DNA from: Bufo bufo
Taxonomy: Eukaryota; Chordata; Amphibia; Anura; Bufonidae
Direction of reading: 5' to 3'
Assembly: GCF_905171765.1 (NCBI RefSeq)
Contig: NC_053392.1
Location: forward strand, 443,018,837-443,082,836
Length of the DNA: 64,000 bases
Part shown: positions 1 through 10,833 of the stretch, in pieces
Position numbering within the stretch: the stretch's first letter is position 1
Layout of the letters: every line of letters begins with the position of its first letter
Translations under genes and position numbers: made by a program
The notes under the pieces: model-generated
Told to the model about the DNA's origin: nothing
The model's input: only the letters and a program-made list of their open reading frames with translations
Databases searched by the model: none

Positions 1-1020
1 ACTGCTTCTGGCGCTGCTGCGACCACCCTACATCTGGTTCCACTCCCGCCAGTGGCTGCAGTGGTACCCAGGGCAGTGGTACCCAGCCGATCAAGTGACC
101 TCCCTCTCTCACCCTGGCATGGCACAGATGACAGATGGCAATTGTATGATCTTCTTCTGCCAAGGTGAAGTAAGCCCAAATAGGCAACTTACGCACCATC
201 CTCCTGTCAGATGGGGTGGTGCTGGCTTGCTCCTGTTCGGGCTCGGTGCACACAGGTGGAGGCGGCACCTGCTGCTGCTGCCTCCTGATGCTATTACCAG
301 TGGAGACCCTGCCACTGGGCTCCTTGGTGACCTGGAGCTCCATTTGCCTCAGGTGCCTACCTTTCTCATCAGTGTTGCTGTCACCTGACAAGGGAGGTGG
401 CACCTATTCTTGGTCACTCTTCTCTTCGTCACCTGCATTGTCAGACCTAAGGTTGACCAGTGGTGGACTGAGGGGAACAGCAGATGTGGAGCCCCTGACC
501 TGGCTCCACTATCCCTCCGCTGATGCCTGGGTCTGACTAGGTGCGGGGGTTCTGTGGCTGAAACCACCCGCAACAGTTGGAAGGGATGTCACTGGGGTAC
601 TGACGGGCGGTACCTCCCCCCCCCCCATCCCTTCCAAAAGGTCCTGAGCATCCGGACCAAGCTGTAGCTCACTCTCCTGCATTACCTCCCCATGATGTCC
701 CTCTCGCTGTCAAACAGCAGCAGGGACGAGTCTTGGGGGATGGGGGCTGGTCCTGCAGAAGGCGGAGAGCTGCTGTTCAGAGCCAGGGCAGAGGACTCCG
801 TGCCACTGGCTTGTGTCACGAAAGCCACAACTTCCTTGGCGTCCTGAGACGAAATGGGGCGGCTGCCACACCCAAAAAAATCTCAGATGAGGTGGACGCC
901 CCTGCCAGTTGCACCCGCCTCTCCGTGGGTAGAGAAGTGGCCCCGTGCTGGCAGCTGTCCAGCACTGGAACCAACTCCCCTACCACGACCACGGCTGCCG
1001 GCCCGCCCACGTCCACTCAT
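1..1020 (-). pseudogene. hAT-type transposase, 5' part (copy C), broken and cut by the window edge
   Basis: Read on the minus strand from an ATG at 1020, this gives a Gly/Arg-rich start (MSGRGRAGSRGRGRG) that meets a stop within about 45 codons. It continues in other frames with a Ser/Pro-rich and acidic stretch resembling the N-terminus of the hAT gene at 5911 (both have a variant of SLLLFD). Around 120-220 the frame contains a BED-type zinc finger start: an aromatic pair, then ICHLC. The order basic tail, acidic linker, BED finger is the same as in the other two hAT copies here. The catalytic part lies left of the window. Frameshifts and stops make it a pseudogene. The family call is by resemblance to the neighbouring copies, not by search. 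Confidence 0.55.
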
Positions 1021-1189
1021 GATCTGCCAAAAAATAAATCCAAACCCAAAAAAATATACAAAGAAAATAAGGAGGGACTTTGGGAATAACTTTATTGAGT
1101 TTGGGACAATGGGGCAAAAATCTAATAAAATAGAGATTTAGAAAAACAATATTTTTTTTGCTTTTTTTTTTTTCAAAGGCGAAACACGG

Positions 1190-2345
1190 TGACACTAACT
1201 TCTCCCTAGCACAGCAATTCCTAAACTAACATACTAAACCCTAAGACAGTGAAAGAAAAACAGACAGAAACAGTTTTTTCTTTTTTTTACTTTTTTCAGA
1301 GACAAAAGACGGTGACATTAATCACTCCATAGCACAGTAATTCCTAAACCAACACACTAAACCCTAAGGCCCCTTTCACATGAGCGTGACGGTTTGACCC
1401 TGGGTGCGTTCAGTGAAACTTGCACCATTTTGCAGGCAAGTTCAGTCAGTTTTGTCTGCAATTGCGTTCAGTTTTTCCCGCGTGAGTGCAATGCGTTTTG
1501 ATGCGTTTTTCACGCGAGTGATAAAAAACGGAAGGTTTACAAACAACATCTCCTAGCAACCATCAGTGAAAAACGCATTGCATCCGCACTTGCTTCCGGA
1601 TGCAATGCGTTTTTCACTGAAGCCTTATTCACTTCTATGGGGCCAGGGCTGCGTGAAGAATGCAGAATATAGAAAATACTGCGCTTTTCAAGCAACACAG
1701 AACTGATGCGTGAAAAAAACGCTCATGTACACAGACCCATTGAAATTAATGGGTCAGGATTCAGTGCGGGTGCTATGCGTTCACGTCACACATTGCACCC
1801 GCGCAGAAAACTCGCTCGTGTGAAAGGGGCCTAAGACAGATTATTTTTTTTTTTTTTGGTATTTTAAAGACATAAAAAAGTGACACTAATCCCCCCCAGC
1901 ACAGTAATTCCTAAACTAACACACTAAACCCTAAGACAGTGACAAAAAAACTGACAGAAACGAACTTTATTTTTATTTATTTTTTTCAAAGACGAAAGAC
2001 GGTAACATGAATCCCTCCCTAGCACAGTAATTACTAAACTAACACACTAAACCCTAAGACATTGACAGAAAAATGGACAGAAACTAACTTTTTTTTTTTT
2101 TTCAAAGACGAAAGACGGCAACACTAATCCCTCCCTAGCACTGTAATTCCTAAACTAACACACTACACCACAGTGAAAGAAAAACGGACATAAACTTTTT
2201 TTTTTTTTTTTAAGTACGAAAGACAGTGACACTAAACACTAGCAAAGTAATTCCTAAAATAGCACACTAAACACAAACCCTATCAAAGCACAGTAATCCC
2301 TCCCTAACACCCTACACTGGAACCTATCAATTACACTATTCACTA
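1190..2345. repeat. Minisatellite in the 5' flank of hAT copy C (about 105-bp unit)
   Basis: At least seven diverged tandem copies of a unit containing CAGTAATTCCTAAACTAAC, ACACTAAACCCTAAG, a poly-T run and CAAAGACGAAAGACGG. One 464-bp MITE is inserted in the array. The array lies directly upstream of the minus-strand hAT gene, matching the minisatellite flanks of the other two hAT copies, although the unit sequence differs. Confidence 0.85.
1368..1831. mobile_element. Harbinger-type MITE, GGCCCCTTTCACA ends
   Basis: The terminal inverted repeats start GGCCCCTTTCACATGAGCG on the left and mirror this on the right (CGCTCGTGTGAAAGGGGCC). TAA is duplicated at 1365-1367 and 1832-1834, the target preference of PIF/Harbinger elements. 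There is an internal palindrome around GCATTGCATCCG. It has no coding capacity and is inserted in the minisatellite. Confidence 0.85.
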
Positions 2346-2387
2346 ACTAACCTACACTATTTCCCTAACTATCTGTATTATATATAT

Positions 2388-2546
2388 AGGGTTGAGCGAA
2401 CCCGGACTATAAAGTTCGGGTTCGTACCAAACTTTAGGATTTTTGGTCCCCTGACCCGAACCCGAACATTTCAGTAAAAGTTTGGGTTCGGTGTTTGGCG
2501 ATTTATTGGCGCTTTTTAAAAGGCTGAAGAGCATCAACAAGCGTTT
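2388..2546 (+). mobile_element. Probable left terminus of the hAT copy A element
   Basis: A sharp change from the AT-rich end of the copy C array to TAGGGTTGAGCGAACCC, followed by several GAACCCGAAC motifs in both orientations. This looks like the subterminal region of a hAT-like element. The sequence runs on, after removing the MITE and the Tc1 insertion, into the TATA box and leader of the hAT gene at 5911. I did not find a matching 8-bp duplication, so the exact end is inferred. Confidence 0.45.
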
Positions 2547-2548
2547 AA

Positions 2549-2876
2549 GGCCTTATAAACACAACCGTTGTTTGGGTCCGCATCTGAGTCGCCGTTTTGG
2601 CGGCTCGGATGCGGACCCATTCACTTCAATGGGGCCGCAAAATATGAGGACAGCACTCTGTGTGCTGTCCACATCCGTGGCTCCGTTCCGCGGCCCCGCT
2701 AAAAAAATATAACATGTCCTATACTTGCCCGCGCTTTGCGGACAAGAATAGGCATTTATATTGCCGGCGCCCGTTCCGTTCCGCAAATTGCAGAAGGCAA
2801 CACGGGCGGCTTCCGTTTTTTTGTGGATCCGCTGTTTGCAGACCGCAATAAACGGCACGGTCGTGTGCATGAGGCC
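2549..2876. mobile_element. Harbinger-type MITE, AGGCC...CATGAGGCCT ends
   Basis: 328 bp flanked by TAA at 2546-2548 and 2877-2879. The ends are GGCCTTATAAACACAACCG and CGGTCGTGTGCATGAGGCC. The interior is rich in GCGGACC/GGTCCGC-type inverted motifs. Another copy with the same right end lies at about 51670-51902. Confidence 0.75.
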
Positions 2877-2963
2877 TAACTCTGTGCCCTTAGAAGCCAT
2901 CACAGCCATGCCTACTAATGGCATGGCTGTGATTGGCCAGTGCAGCATGTGACCCAGCCTCTA

Positions 2964-4532
2964 CACTGCGTGCAGAATTATTAGGCAAATGAGTATTTTG
3001 ACCACATCATCCTCTTTATGCATGTTGTCTTACTCCAAGCTGTATAGGCTCGAAAGCCTACTACCAATTAAGCATATTAGGTGATGTGCATCTCTGTAAT
3101 GAGAAGGGGTGTGGTCTAATGACATCAACACCCTATATTAGGTGTGCATAATTATTAGGCAACTTTCCTTTCCTTTCCTTTGGCAAAATGGGTCAAAAGA
3201 AGGACTTGACAGGCTCAGAAAAGTCAAAAATAGTGAGATATCTTGCAGAGGGATGCAGCACTCTTAAAATTGCAAAGCTTCTGAAGCGTGATCATCGAAC
3301 AATCAAGCGTTTCATTCAAAATAGTCAACAGGGTCGCAAGAAGCGTGTGGAAAAACCAAGGCGCAAAATAACTGCCCATGAACTGAGAAAAGTCAAGCGT
3401 GCAGCTGCCAAGATGCCACTTGCCACCAGTTTGGCCATATTTCAGAGCTGCAACATCACTGGAGTGCCCAAAAGCACAAAGTGTGCAATACTCAGAGACA
3501 TGGCCAAGGTAAGAAAGGCTGAAAGACGACCACCACTGAACAAGACACACAAGCTGAAACGTCAAGACTGGGCCAAGAAATATCTTAAGACTGATTTTTC
3601 TAAGGTTTTATGGACTGATGAAATGAGAGTGAGTCTTGATGGGCCAGATGGATGGGCCCGTGGCTGGATTGGTAAAGGGCAGAGAGCTCCAGTCCGACTC
3701 AGACGCCAGCAAGGTGGAGGTGGAGTACTGGTTTGGGCTGGTATTATCAAAGATGAGCTTGTGGGGCCTTTTCGGGTTGAGGATGGAGTCAAGCTCAACT
3801 CCCAGTCCTACTGCCAGTTTCTGGAAGACACCTTCTTCAAGCAGTGGTACAGGAAGAAGTCTGCATCCTTCAAGAAAAACATGATTTTCATGCAGGACAA
3901 TGCTCCATCACAAGCGTCCAAGTACTCCACAGCGTGGCTGGCAAGAAAGGGTATAAAAGAAGAAAATCTAATGACATGGCCTCCTTGTTCACCTGATCTG
4001 AACCCGATTGAGAACCTGTGGTCCATCATCAAATGTGAGATTTACAAGGAGGGAAAACAGTACACCTCTCTGAACAGTGTCTGGGAGGCTGTGGTTGCTG
4101 CTGCACGCAATGTTGATGGTGAACAGATCAAAACACTGACAGAATCCATGGATGGCAGGCTTTTGAGTGTCCTTGCAAAGAAAGGTGGCTATATTGGTCA
4201 CTGATTTGTTTTTGTTTTGTTTTTGAATGTCAGAAATGTATATTTGTGAATGTTGAGATGTTATATTGGTTTCACTGGTAAAAATAAATAATTAAAATGG
4301 GTATATATTTGTTTTTTGTTAAGTTGCCTAATAATTATGCACAGTAATAGTCACCTGCACACACAGATATCCCCCTAAAATAGCTAAAACTAAAAACAAA
4401 CTAAAAACTACTTCCAAAAATATTCAGCTTTGATATTAATGAGTTTTTTGGGTTCATTGAGAACATGGTTGTTGTTCAATAATAAAATTAATCCTCAAAA
4501 ATACAACTTGCCTAATAATTCTGCACTCCCTG
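2964..4532 (+). mobile_element. Tc1/mariner element, DD37E type, with IR/DR ends (Tc1-1)
   Basis: 1,569 bp between TA dinucleotides at 2962-2963 and 4533-4534. Outer ends share GTGCAGAATTATTAGGCAA in inverted orientation. A second copy of the motif (GTGCATAATTATTAGGCAA) lies inside each end at about 3143-3162 and 4324-4342. Each end therefore has two direct repeats within an inverted repeat, the IR/DR design of Tc1 elements with two transposase sites per end. It contains one uninterrupted transposase gene. It sits exactly inside the TATA box of the older hAT copy A. Confidence 0.9.
3188..4204 (+). CDS. Tc1-like transposase, intact, DD37E
   Basis: 338 residues with no internal stop. The first about 110 residues form the paired-type DNA-binding region (first helix-turn-helix about 10-45, basic linker KKRVEKPRRK at 51-60). 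The catalytic triad is visible as D144 (LWTDE), D237 (MQDNAP) and E275 (LNPIENLW). There are 37 residues between the second D and the E, instead of the 34 of classic Tc1. The Gly-rich QQGGGG box is at 174-179. The ATG at 3188 lies just after the inner left repeat and the stop just before the inner right repeat, so the gene fills the element. The DD37E spacing matches a described Tc1-related group (TRT-like); assignment to that group is inferred from spacing only. This is the only Tc1 gene in the window without frameshifts. Confidence 0.92.
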   Translation: MGQKKDLTGSEKSKIVRYLAEGCSTLKIAKLLKRDHRTIKRFIQNSQQGRKKRVEKPRRKITAHELRKVKRAAAKMPLATSLAIFQSCNITGVPKSTKCAILRDMAKVRKAERRPPLNKTHKLKRQDWAKKYLKTDFSKVLWTDEMRVSLDGPDGWARGWIGKGQRAPVRLRRQQGGGGVLVWAGIIKDELVGPFRVEDGVKLNSQSYCQFLEDTFFKQWYRKKSASFKKNMIFMQDNAPSQASKYSTAWLARKGIKEENLMTWPPCSPDLNPIENLWSIIKCEIYKEGKQYTSLNSVWEAVVAAARNVDGEQIKTLTESMDGRLLSVLAKKGGYIGH

Positions 4533-4545
4533 TATATAAGCTGGA
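4533..4545 (+). promoter_or_regulatory. TATA box of hAT copy A, split by Tc1-1
   Basis: Removing Tc1-1 and one TA copy joins CAGCCTC (2955-2961) to TATATAAGCTGGAGTC, a good TATA box about 1.4 kb upstream of the hAT reading frame. The Tc1 target TA is part of this box. The sequence downstream (4545-4840) is a plausible untranslated leader. Confidence 0.5.
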
Positions 4546-4639
4546 GTCACATAGCGCTGCACGTCACTCTGCTGTGCTTAGTGTAGGGATAGGATGCTGC
4601 TGCTGTGAGGATAGGAAAGAAACTTAAATCAGAACTGCA

Positions 4640-5900
4640 ATTGAACTCAGCGATCTACATAGATTTTGTTGTGTGGGTGCAGTGCACAATCTTTTTACCC
4701 TGCCCTGAGCCCAGTGACAGAGAAAAATAACTTTTATCCGTCTGTTAGTTAGGTGGGCGGCGGCGGCCATTTTATGCAAGCTCAGTGCACCAGCATTGCA
4801 TATGTGCTTTTGTGACATTGGCAATATCCTACATCTGGTGCCTTTGTAGCATTAGTCAGTGTGCAATTTAAGCTAGAAATACAGCTATAATTTTCTGGGT
4901 TTTAAAAAACACCCTTTTTGGGCAAAATACTAAATTTTACATCCCTTGCTGCATCTGTACGAGTGAAATTCAAGCGTTATATACAGCTGTCATCTTCTGT
5001 TAGTAAAAAAAAACACACATTTTGGGTAAAGTACTTAATATTTCAGTCTTTGCTGCATCTGTTATTGTTAAAATAAGCTTGAAATACTTCAATAATTTTC
5101 TGGGTTTTAAAAAACCCATTTTTAGCAATACCCTCCATCTGGGGCCTCTGCCGCATTAGTCAGTGTGCAATTTAAGCTATAAATACAGCTATAATTTTCT
5201 GGGTTTTAAAAAACACCCATTTAGGGCAAAATACTTAATTTGCGGCCTTGTCTGCATCTGTCAGTGTGAGATACACGCTTTAGATACTGCTGTGCTATTC
5301 TGGTATTAAAAAAACACCCATTTAGGGCAAAAATCATAATTTTGCAGCCTTTGCTGCATATGTCATTGTAAGATACACCCTTTAGATCAGGCATGCTCCA
5401 CCTGCGGCCCTCCAGCTGTTGTAAAACTACAACTCCCACAATGCCCTGCTGTAAGCTGATAGGTGTAGGCTGTTCAGGCATGCTGGGAGTTGTAGTTTTG
5501 CAACAGCTGGAGGGCCGCAGGTTGGGCATGCCTGCTTTAGATACTGTTGTTCTATTCTGGTATTAAAAAAACACCCATTTAGGGCAAAAATCTAAATTTA
5601 TGCAGCTTTTGCTGCATGTCATTGTGAGATATACCCTTTAGATACTGTTGTTCTATTCTGCTATTAAAAAAACTGCCATTTTGGGCAAAAATCTTAATTT
5701 GCGGCCTTGTCTGCATCTGTACGTGTGAGATACATGCTTTAGATACTGCTGTGCTATTCTGGTAATAAAAAAACACCCATTTAGGGCAACAATCTTAATT
5801 TTGCAGCCTTTGCTGCATCTGTCATTGTGAGATACACCCTTTAAATACTACTGTGCTATTCTGGTATTAAATAAACACCCATTTTGGGCAAGATCCTAAA
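4640..5900. repeat. Minisatellite in the 5' flank of hAT copy A (about 105-115-bp unit)
   Basis: About nine diverged tandem units carrying TTTTCTGGGTTTTAAAAAAC or TATTCTGGTATTAAAAAAAC, then ACCCATTTAGGGCAAAA, then TTGCTGCATCTGTCA. The array ends immediately before the hAT start codon at 5911. A palindromic 147-bp MITE is inserted at 5388. Confidence 0.85.
5388..5534. mobile_element. hAT-type MITE (palindromic, CAGGCATGCTC ends)
   Basis: Near-perfect inverted repeat with ends CAGGCATGCTCCACCTGCGG and its mirror, carrying AACTACAACTCCCA inside. The 8-bp target duplication CTTTAGAT (5380-5387 and 5535-5542) assigns it to the hAT superfamily. A second copy of the same family is at 25928. Confidence 0.85.
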
Positions 5901-5910
5901 TTTGAAAAAT

Positions 5911-6906
5911 ATGAGGAGAGCGTCAAATAAGGGACGTAGCCCCGGTCTTGGTGCTGCTGGTGGACCTCCTGTTGCAGGGAGAGCACGTGGTCGATCTGTG
6001 CCAGCTACATGCACAAGTGAAACACCTTCCTCAGGTGCGAGTAGGCGACAGAACCTTCAGCGGTATTTGGTCGGGCCTAATGCGGCTCTACGAATGGTGA
6101 GGCCAGAACAAGTACAGGTGATAGTAGATTGGGTTGCTGACAGTGCCTCCAGTTCCTTTTCATTGTCTCCCACCCAGTCTCCTGCTGAAAGATTAGAGTT
6201 GGCACCTGTAGCCGATGTCCATCAGTCTTTCACCTCACCCCCTTGCAAATCAGCCAAGCAGTCTGAGCCCCAAATCATGCAGCAGTCTCTTCTGCTTTTT
6301 GATGACTCTGTTAGCAGGGTTTCCCAGGGCCATCTACCTAGCCCAGCCCCAGAAGTGGAAGAGATTGAGTGCACCGATGCCCAACCACTTATGTTTCAAG
6401 ATGAGTACATGGGAGGACCATTGCAGCACTTCTCGGATGATGACGAAACACAGGTGCCAACTGCTGGGGCTTTTGAAAGTGTGCAGATCGACAAGGAGGG
6501 CAGGGGTGAAAACTGGGTGGAAGATGATGTGGAGGACGATGAGGTCCTCGACCCCACATGGAATTAAGGTCATGCAAGTGACCTGTGTAGTTCGGAGGAA
6601 GAGGCGGTGGTCGCACAGTGCCACCAGCACAGCAGAAGAGGGAGAAGGGTGCAAAAATGGAGCCGCCGTCCCCTAGACAGTACGCCTGCTACTTCCCACC
6701 GCAGCAGGGGACCGAGCACACCAAAGCCAGCTTCAAGGAGTTCCATGACGTGGCAGTTCTTCAGGCAATGTGCTAACGACAAGACACGAGTGGTTTGCAC
6801 GCTGTGCAAATCAGAGCCTGAAGCGAGGCATAAACGTTCTCAACCTGAGCACAACCTGCATGACCAGGCATCTAAGTGCAAAGCACGAGCTGCAGTGGAG
6901 TAGACA
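5911..6906 (+). pseudogene. hAT transposase copy A, N-terminal part with BED zinc finger
   Basis: The frame opens at ATG 5911 with a basic Gly/Arg-rich segment (MRRASNKGRSPGLG), then a conserved block around RPEQVQVIVDWV, then Ser/Pro-rich and strongly acidic stretches ending at a stop at 6567. In another frame (about 6720-6900) follows a BED-type finger: W..F.., CTLC, then H and C/H ligands. BED fingers bind DNA and target hAT transposases to element ends. At least one frameshift separates the acidic part from the finger and another follows it, so the gene is dead. The catalytic part resumes at about 7875 after a 758-bp insertion. Confidence 0.7.
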
Positions 6907-7062
6907 CCTCAAAAAACAAGAAAGGTCTCTGGCTCCTCCTGCTTCCTCTTCTGCTGCAGTCTCGGCCTCTTCATGCACCTCTGGAGTGACAATGCCACCT
7001 GCCACCCCGCAAACAGAGTATCTGCCAGCAATGATCTCATATCCAAAGTGACCAACACATCT

Positions 7063-7820
7063 GCAGCATACGGGTAGGTTACCCGACACTGCTAGATTGT
7101 GAGGTGTATTTCCCTTTAAGCCAGTTAGGCCTGTTGCAGGCAATCATTATTACAGCCAGCAGAGGGAGCCCCCAGTTCAGTATAAATAGGTTAGGGCCTA
7201 GCCTAGGAAGTTAGTTAGAAGTTTCTGGAGAGAGTGCTGAGAGATTCAGAGCTCAGTCAAGAGTGCAGAGATTGCACTACTGGTGTGGAGGGTCATACCC
7301 ACCCAGCTTTCCAAGTTAATTATATTTGAAGCATTCCAAAGATAGAGCCTGCCATCAGGAGGGAAGAAGACCTCTGCCAATTATTTGCTCAAGGGTTATC
7401 ACCAGGAATTAGGTGTCCGGACCTTGAGGACATTGCTGAAAGTAGCATAAGAGGGAATCCCTGAACCTAGGAGGCCTGTCTCGAAGTTAACCTTGTTGTA
7501 AGTAAAAGCCTGAACCACTACTGTTAACTGTATGGTAAAGTGTGGAATAACTTTGGAACTGTATTCTCTGGCTGTTCAGCCTACTACAAATCCATGCAGT
7601 AAAGTTGACCTGTTGTATGAATACCTGGACTCCTCCATTATTCCACCTATGACTACACGGTGTGTCACCGTTCAATTGGCACTGGCGTCACGACATTTAT
7701 GAACTGCCTGTTCCAGTATTTACCCAGATTGAAGACGACAGTGAATCCCAGGTTAGTGGGTTGCCCTGCACTACGAGTCCCCGCATACCCAAAGCGGCTA
7801 CTGACCCCCTGGGATACTGC
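7063..7820. mobile_element. 758-bp unclassified insertion in hAT copy A
   Basis: Flanked by ACATCT at 7057-7062 and 7821-7826. The ends form a short imperfect inverted repeat (GCAGCAT on the left, ATACTGC on the right). It contains a TATA-like CAGTATAAATAGG near 7180 and no long reading frame. The 6-bp duplication and promoter-like interior would fit an LTR-derived unit, but the ends are not TG...CA, so the class is left open. Confidence 0.6.
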
Positions 7821-7874
7821 ACATCTTCAAACCGCCCTCTTCTTGCAGGCACGGTAGGATTGGTACCCGCATCT

Positions 7875-9985
7875 CCCAAACACTGGAGCGGAAGAGGAAG
7901 TACCCCCCTACCCACCCGCGATCCCTGGCCCTGAATGCCAGCATTTCAAAAATACTGGCCTTTGAAATGCTGTCATTCCGTCTGGTGGAGACGGAGAGTT
8001 TTAAAAGCCTTATGGCGGTGGCTGTCCCACAGTACGTCGTGCCCAGCCGCCACTACTTTTCCAGGCGTGCCATCCCTTCCCTGCACAACCAAGTGGGGGA
8101 CAAAATTAGGTGTGCGAAACGCCATCTGTGGCAAGGTGCACCTCACTACGGATACATGGACCAGTAAGCACGGTCAGGGAAGTTATATCTCCATAACAGC
8201 ACACTGGGTAAATGCAGTGGCGGCTGGGCCTGAGACGGATAGCAGTTTGGCGCATGGCCTTCCACCACCGAGGATTGAAGGGAGCTTCAGTTTGCCTCCT
8301 GTTGCTTCCTCCTACTACTCCGCTTCCTCATCCTCTACTGGCTCCTCATCCGGTCAATGTAACACCTTCACCACCAACTTCAGCACAGCCAGGGGTAAAC
8401 GACAGCAGGCAGTTTTAAAACTCATCTGTTTGGGGGACAAACCCCACACCGCGCAGAAGCTATGGACAGGCCTTGAACAACAGACCGATGAGTGGTTGTT
8501 GCCGGTGAGCCTCAAGCCCGGCCTGGTGGTGTGCGATAATGGGCGAAATCTCGTAGCAGCTCAGGGACTAGCCGGTTTGACGCACATCCCTTGCCTGGCG
8601 CATGTGCTGAATTTGGTGGTGCAGAGATTCCTTAAAAATTACCCCGATATGTCAGAGCTGCTGCATAAAGTGCGGGCCGTCTGTGTGCACTTTCGGCGTT
8701 CTCACCCTGCTGCTGCTCGCCTGTCAGCGCTGCAGCGTAACTTCGACCTTCCCGCTCACCGCCTCATATGCGACGAGCCCACAAAGTGGAACTCCACCTT
8801 GCACGTGCTGGCCAGACTGTGCGAGCAGCAGCAAGCGATAGTGGAGTTTCAGCTGCAGAACGCACGAGTGAGTAGCTCTGCGGAACAGCACCACTTCACC
8901 ACCAATGACTGGGCCTCCGTGCGAGACCTGTGTTCCTTGTTGCGCTGTTTCGAACGCCGTTCTCAGTGTTACTATCCTACTTCTATGCCTCCTTGAAAAA
9001 ACGCTGCTGGCGATGATGGAAGAGGATGTGGCACAGGAGGAGGAGGAGGAGGAAGAGGGATCATTTCATAGGGTTTACGGACAGTCATTCACAAGTGGCT
9101 CCGAGGGTGGGTTCCTGCACCCACAAACGCCAGGTACACAATTGTCCAGCCAGGGCACAGTTCTGGAGGATGACGAGGTGGAGGAGGAGGAGGAGGAACC
9201 ATGTTCACAGCAGGGTGGCACCGAGACCAGCTCATGGCCATCACTGGTGCGTGGCTGGGGGGATACAGAGGACACAGACGATACACCTCCCACAGAGGAC
9301 AGCTTTTTGTTGCCTCTGGGAAGACTGGCACACATGAGCGATTACATGCTGCAGTGTCTCCGCAACGACCGCCGAGTTGCCCACATTCTAACTTGTGCTG
9401 ATTACTGGGTGGCCACGCTGCTGGATCCCTGTGACAAGGACAACGTACCGTCCTTAATTCCCTCACTGGAGCGTGATCATAAGAAGCGCGAGTACAAGCG
9501 CACGCTGGTAGATGCGCTGCTGATGGCATTCCCACCTGACAGCGGGGGCACAGTGGAAGCACAAGGCGAAGGCAGAGGAGGAGGAAGAGGTCGCCAACGC
9601 AGCTGGGGCACCGCCAGCACCTCAGAAGGCAGGGTTAGCATGGCCGAAATGTGGAAAAGCTTTGTCAGCACGCCACAACAACCAGCACCACCAGCTGATA
9701 TAGAACGTCTTAGCAGGAGGCAGCATTTCAGCAACATGGTGGAGCAGTATGTGTGCACACGCCTACACGTACTGAATGACGGGTCTGCCCCCTTCAACTT
9801 CTGGGTCTCTAAATTGGGCACATGGCCTGAGCTTGCCCTTTACGCCTTGGAGGTGCTGGCCTGCCCTGCAGCCAGTGTATTATCTTAACGTGTGTTTAGC
9901 ACGGCAGGGGGCGTTATCACAGACAAGCGCAGCCGCCTGTCCACAGCCAATGTGGACAAGCTCACGTTCATTAAAATAAACCAGG
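7875..9985 (+). pseudogene. hAT transposase copy A, catalytic and dimerisation domains
   Basis: A conserved hAT core runs through three frames. About 7880-8165 encodes the region ending in HYFSRRAIPSLHNQV. About 8120-8996 has VHLTTDTWTSKHGQG, VVCDNGRN and IPCLAHVLNLVVQRFL, typical of the RNase H-like fold and its insertion domain. 8905-9888 has an acidic loop (poly-E) and leads into the C-terminal dimerisation domain. That domain is cut by a TAA at 9886-9888 in place of the Glu expected in SVLSERVFS; homology continues to about 9985 (FIKINQAWIPQDL). Frameshifts near 8165 and 8975 and this nonsense codon make it inactive. AATAAA-like signals follow at about 10110. Confidence 0.8.
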
Positions 9986-10239
9986 CATGGATCCCACAGG
10001 ACTTGTACGTACCTTGTGCAGAATAGACCTTAACCAGCCATTGTTATACTACAGCGCAATTGCTCATTCTTGTATTTTGGATATTTCACACTCTTTTGGA
10101 GTGTACCCTAATAAAAATAAAATATTAAAATTAAAACCAAAAACCAGTGTTGGCTACCTCGTCCTCCTCCACAGCCGCTTCCACCTACACCGCTACGTCC
10201 AGCGCCTCCTCAAACTACTACTCCATATGGACCTCACCT

Positions 10240-10833
10240 CATAAATCAAGTTTTTTTTTATTTGTACATATTTTATTTTATGCCATTTCACTAATTTGTC
10301 TGCTACATTTTTGGGTGAAACTCACCAATTTTTGGGTGTGATATACCACTGCTCTACCTAGTAGACAGGTAAAAAAAAATCACTAATTTGTCTGTTACAT
10401 TTTCGGGGGAAATTCACCAATTTTTGGGTGTGATATACCACTGCTCTACCTAGTAGACAGGTAAAAAAAATCACTAATTTGTCTGTTACATTTTCAGGTC
10501 AAATTCACCAATTTTTGGGTGTGATATACCACTGCTTGCTATACCTAGTAAACAGGTAAAAAAAAATCACTAATTTGTCTGTTACATTTTCGGGTGAAAT
10601 TCACCAATTTTTGGCCGTGATATACCACTGCTCTACCTAGTAGAAAGGTTAAAAAAAAATCACCAATTTGTCTGTTACATTTTCTGGTAAAATTCACTGA
10701 TTTTTGGGTGTGATATACCACTGCTATATCTATTAGACTGGTAAAAAATATTCACTAATTTGTTTGTTACATATTCGGGTGAAATTCACAAATTCTTGGG
10801 TGTGATATACCACTGCTATACCTATTATATACA
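10240..10833. repeat. Minisatellite downstream of hAT copy A, first block (about 105-bp unit)
   Basis: Five to six tandem units of CACTAATTTGTCTGTTACA, TTCGGGTGAAATTCACC, AATTTTTGGGTGTGATATACC and ACTGCTCTACCTAGTAGAC. The array is interrupted at about 10834 and resumes at 12215. Confidence 0.85.

Noticed and set aside
1190..2345. Regularly spaced repeats that could suggest a CRISPR array (also 4640-5900, 10240-10833, 22300-22880)
   Set aside because: The units diverge along their whole length with no constant repeat/unique spacer pattern, and the DNA is eukaryotic. They are minisatellites.
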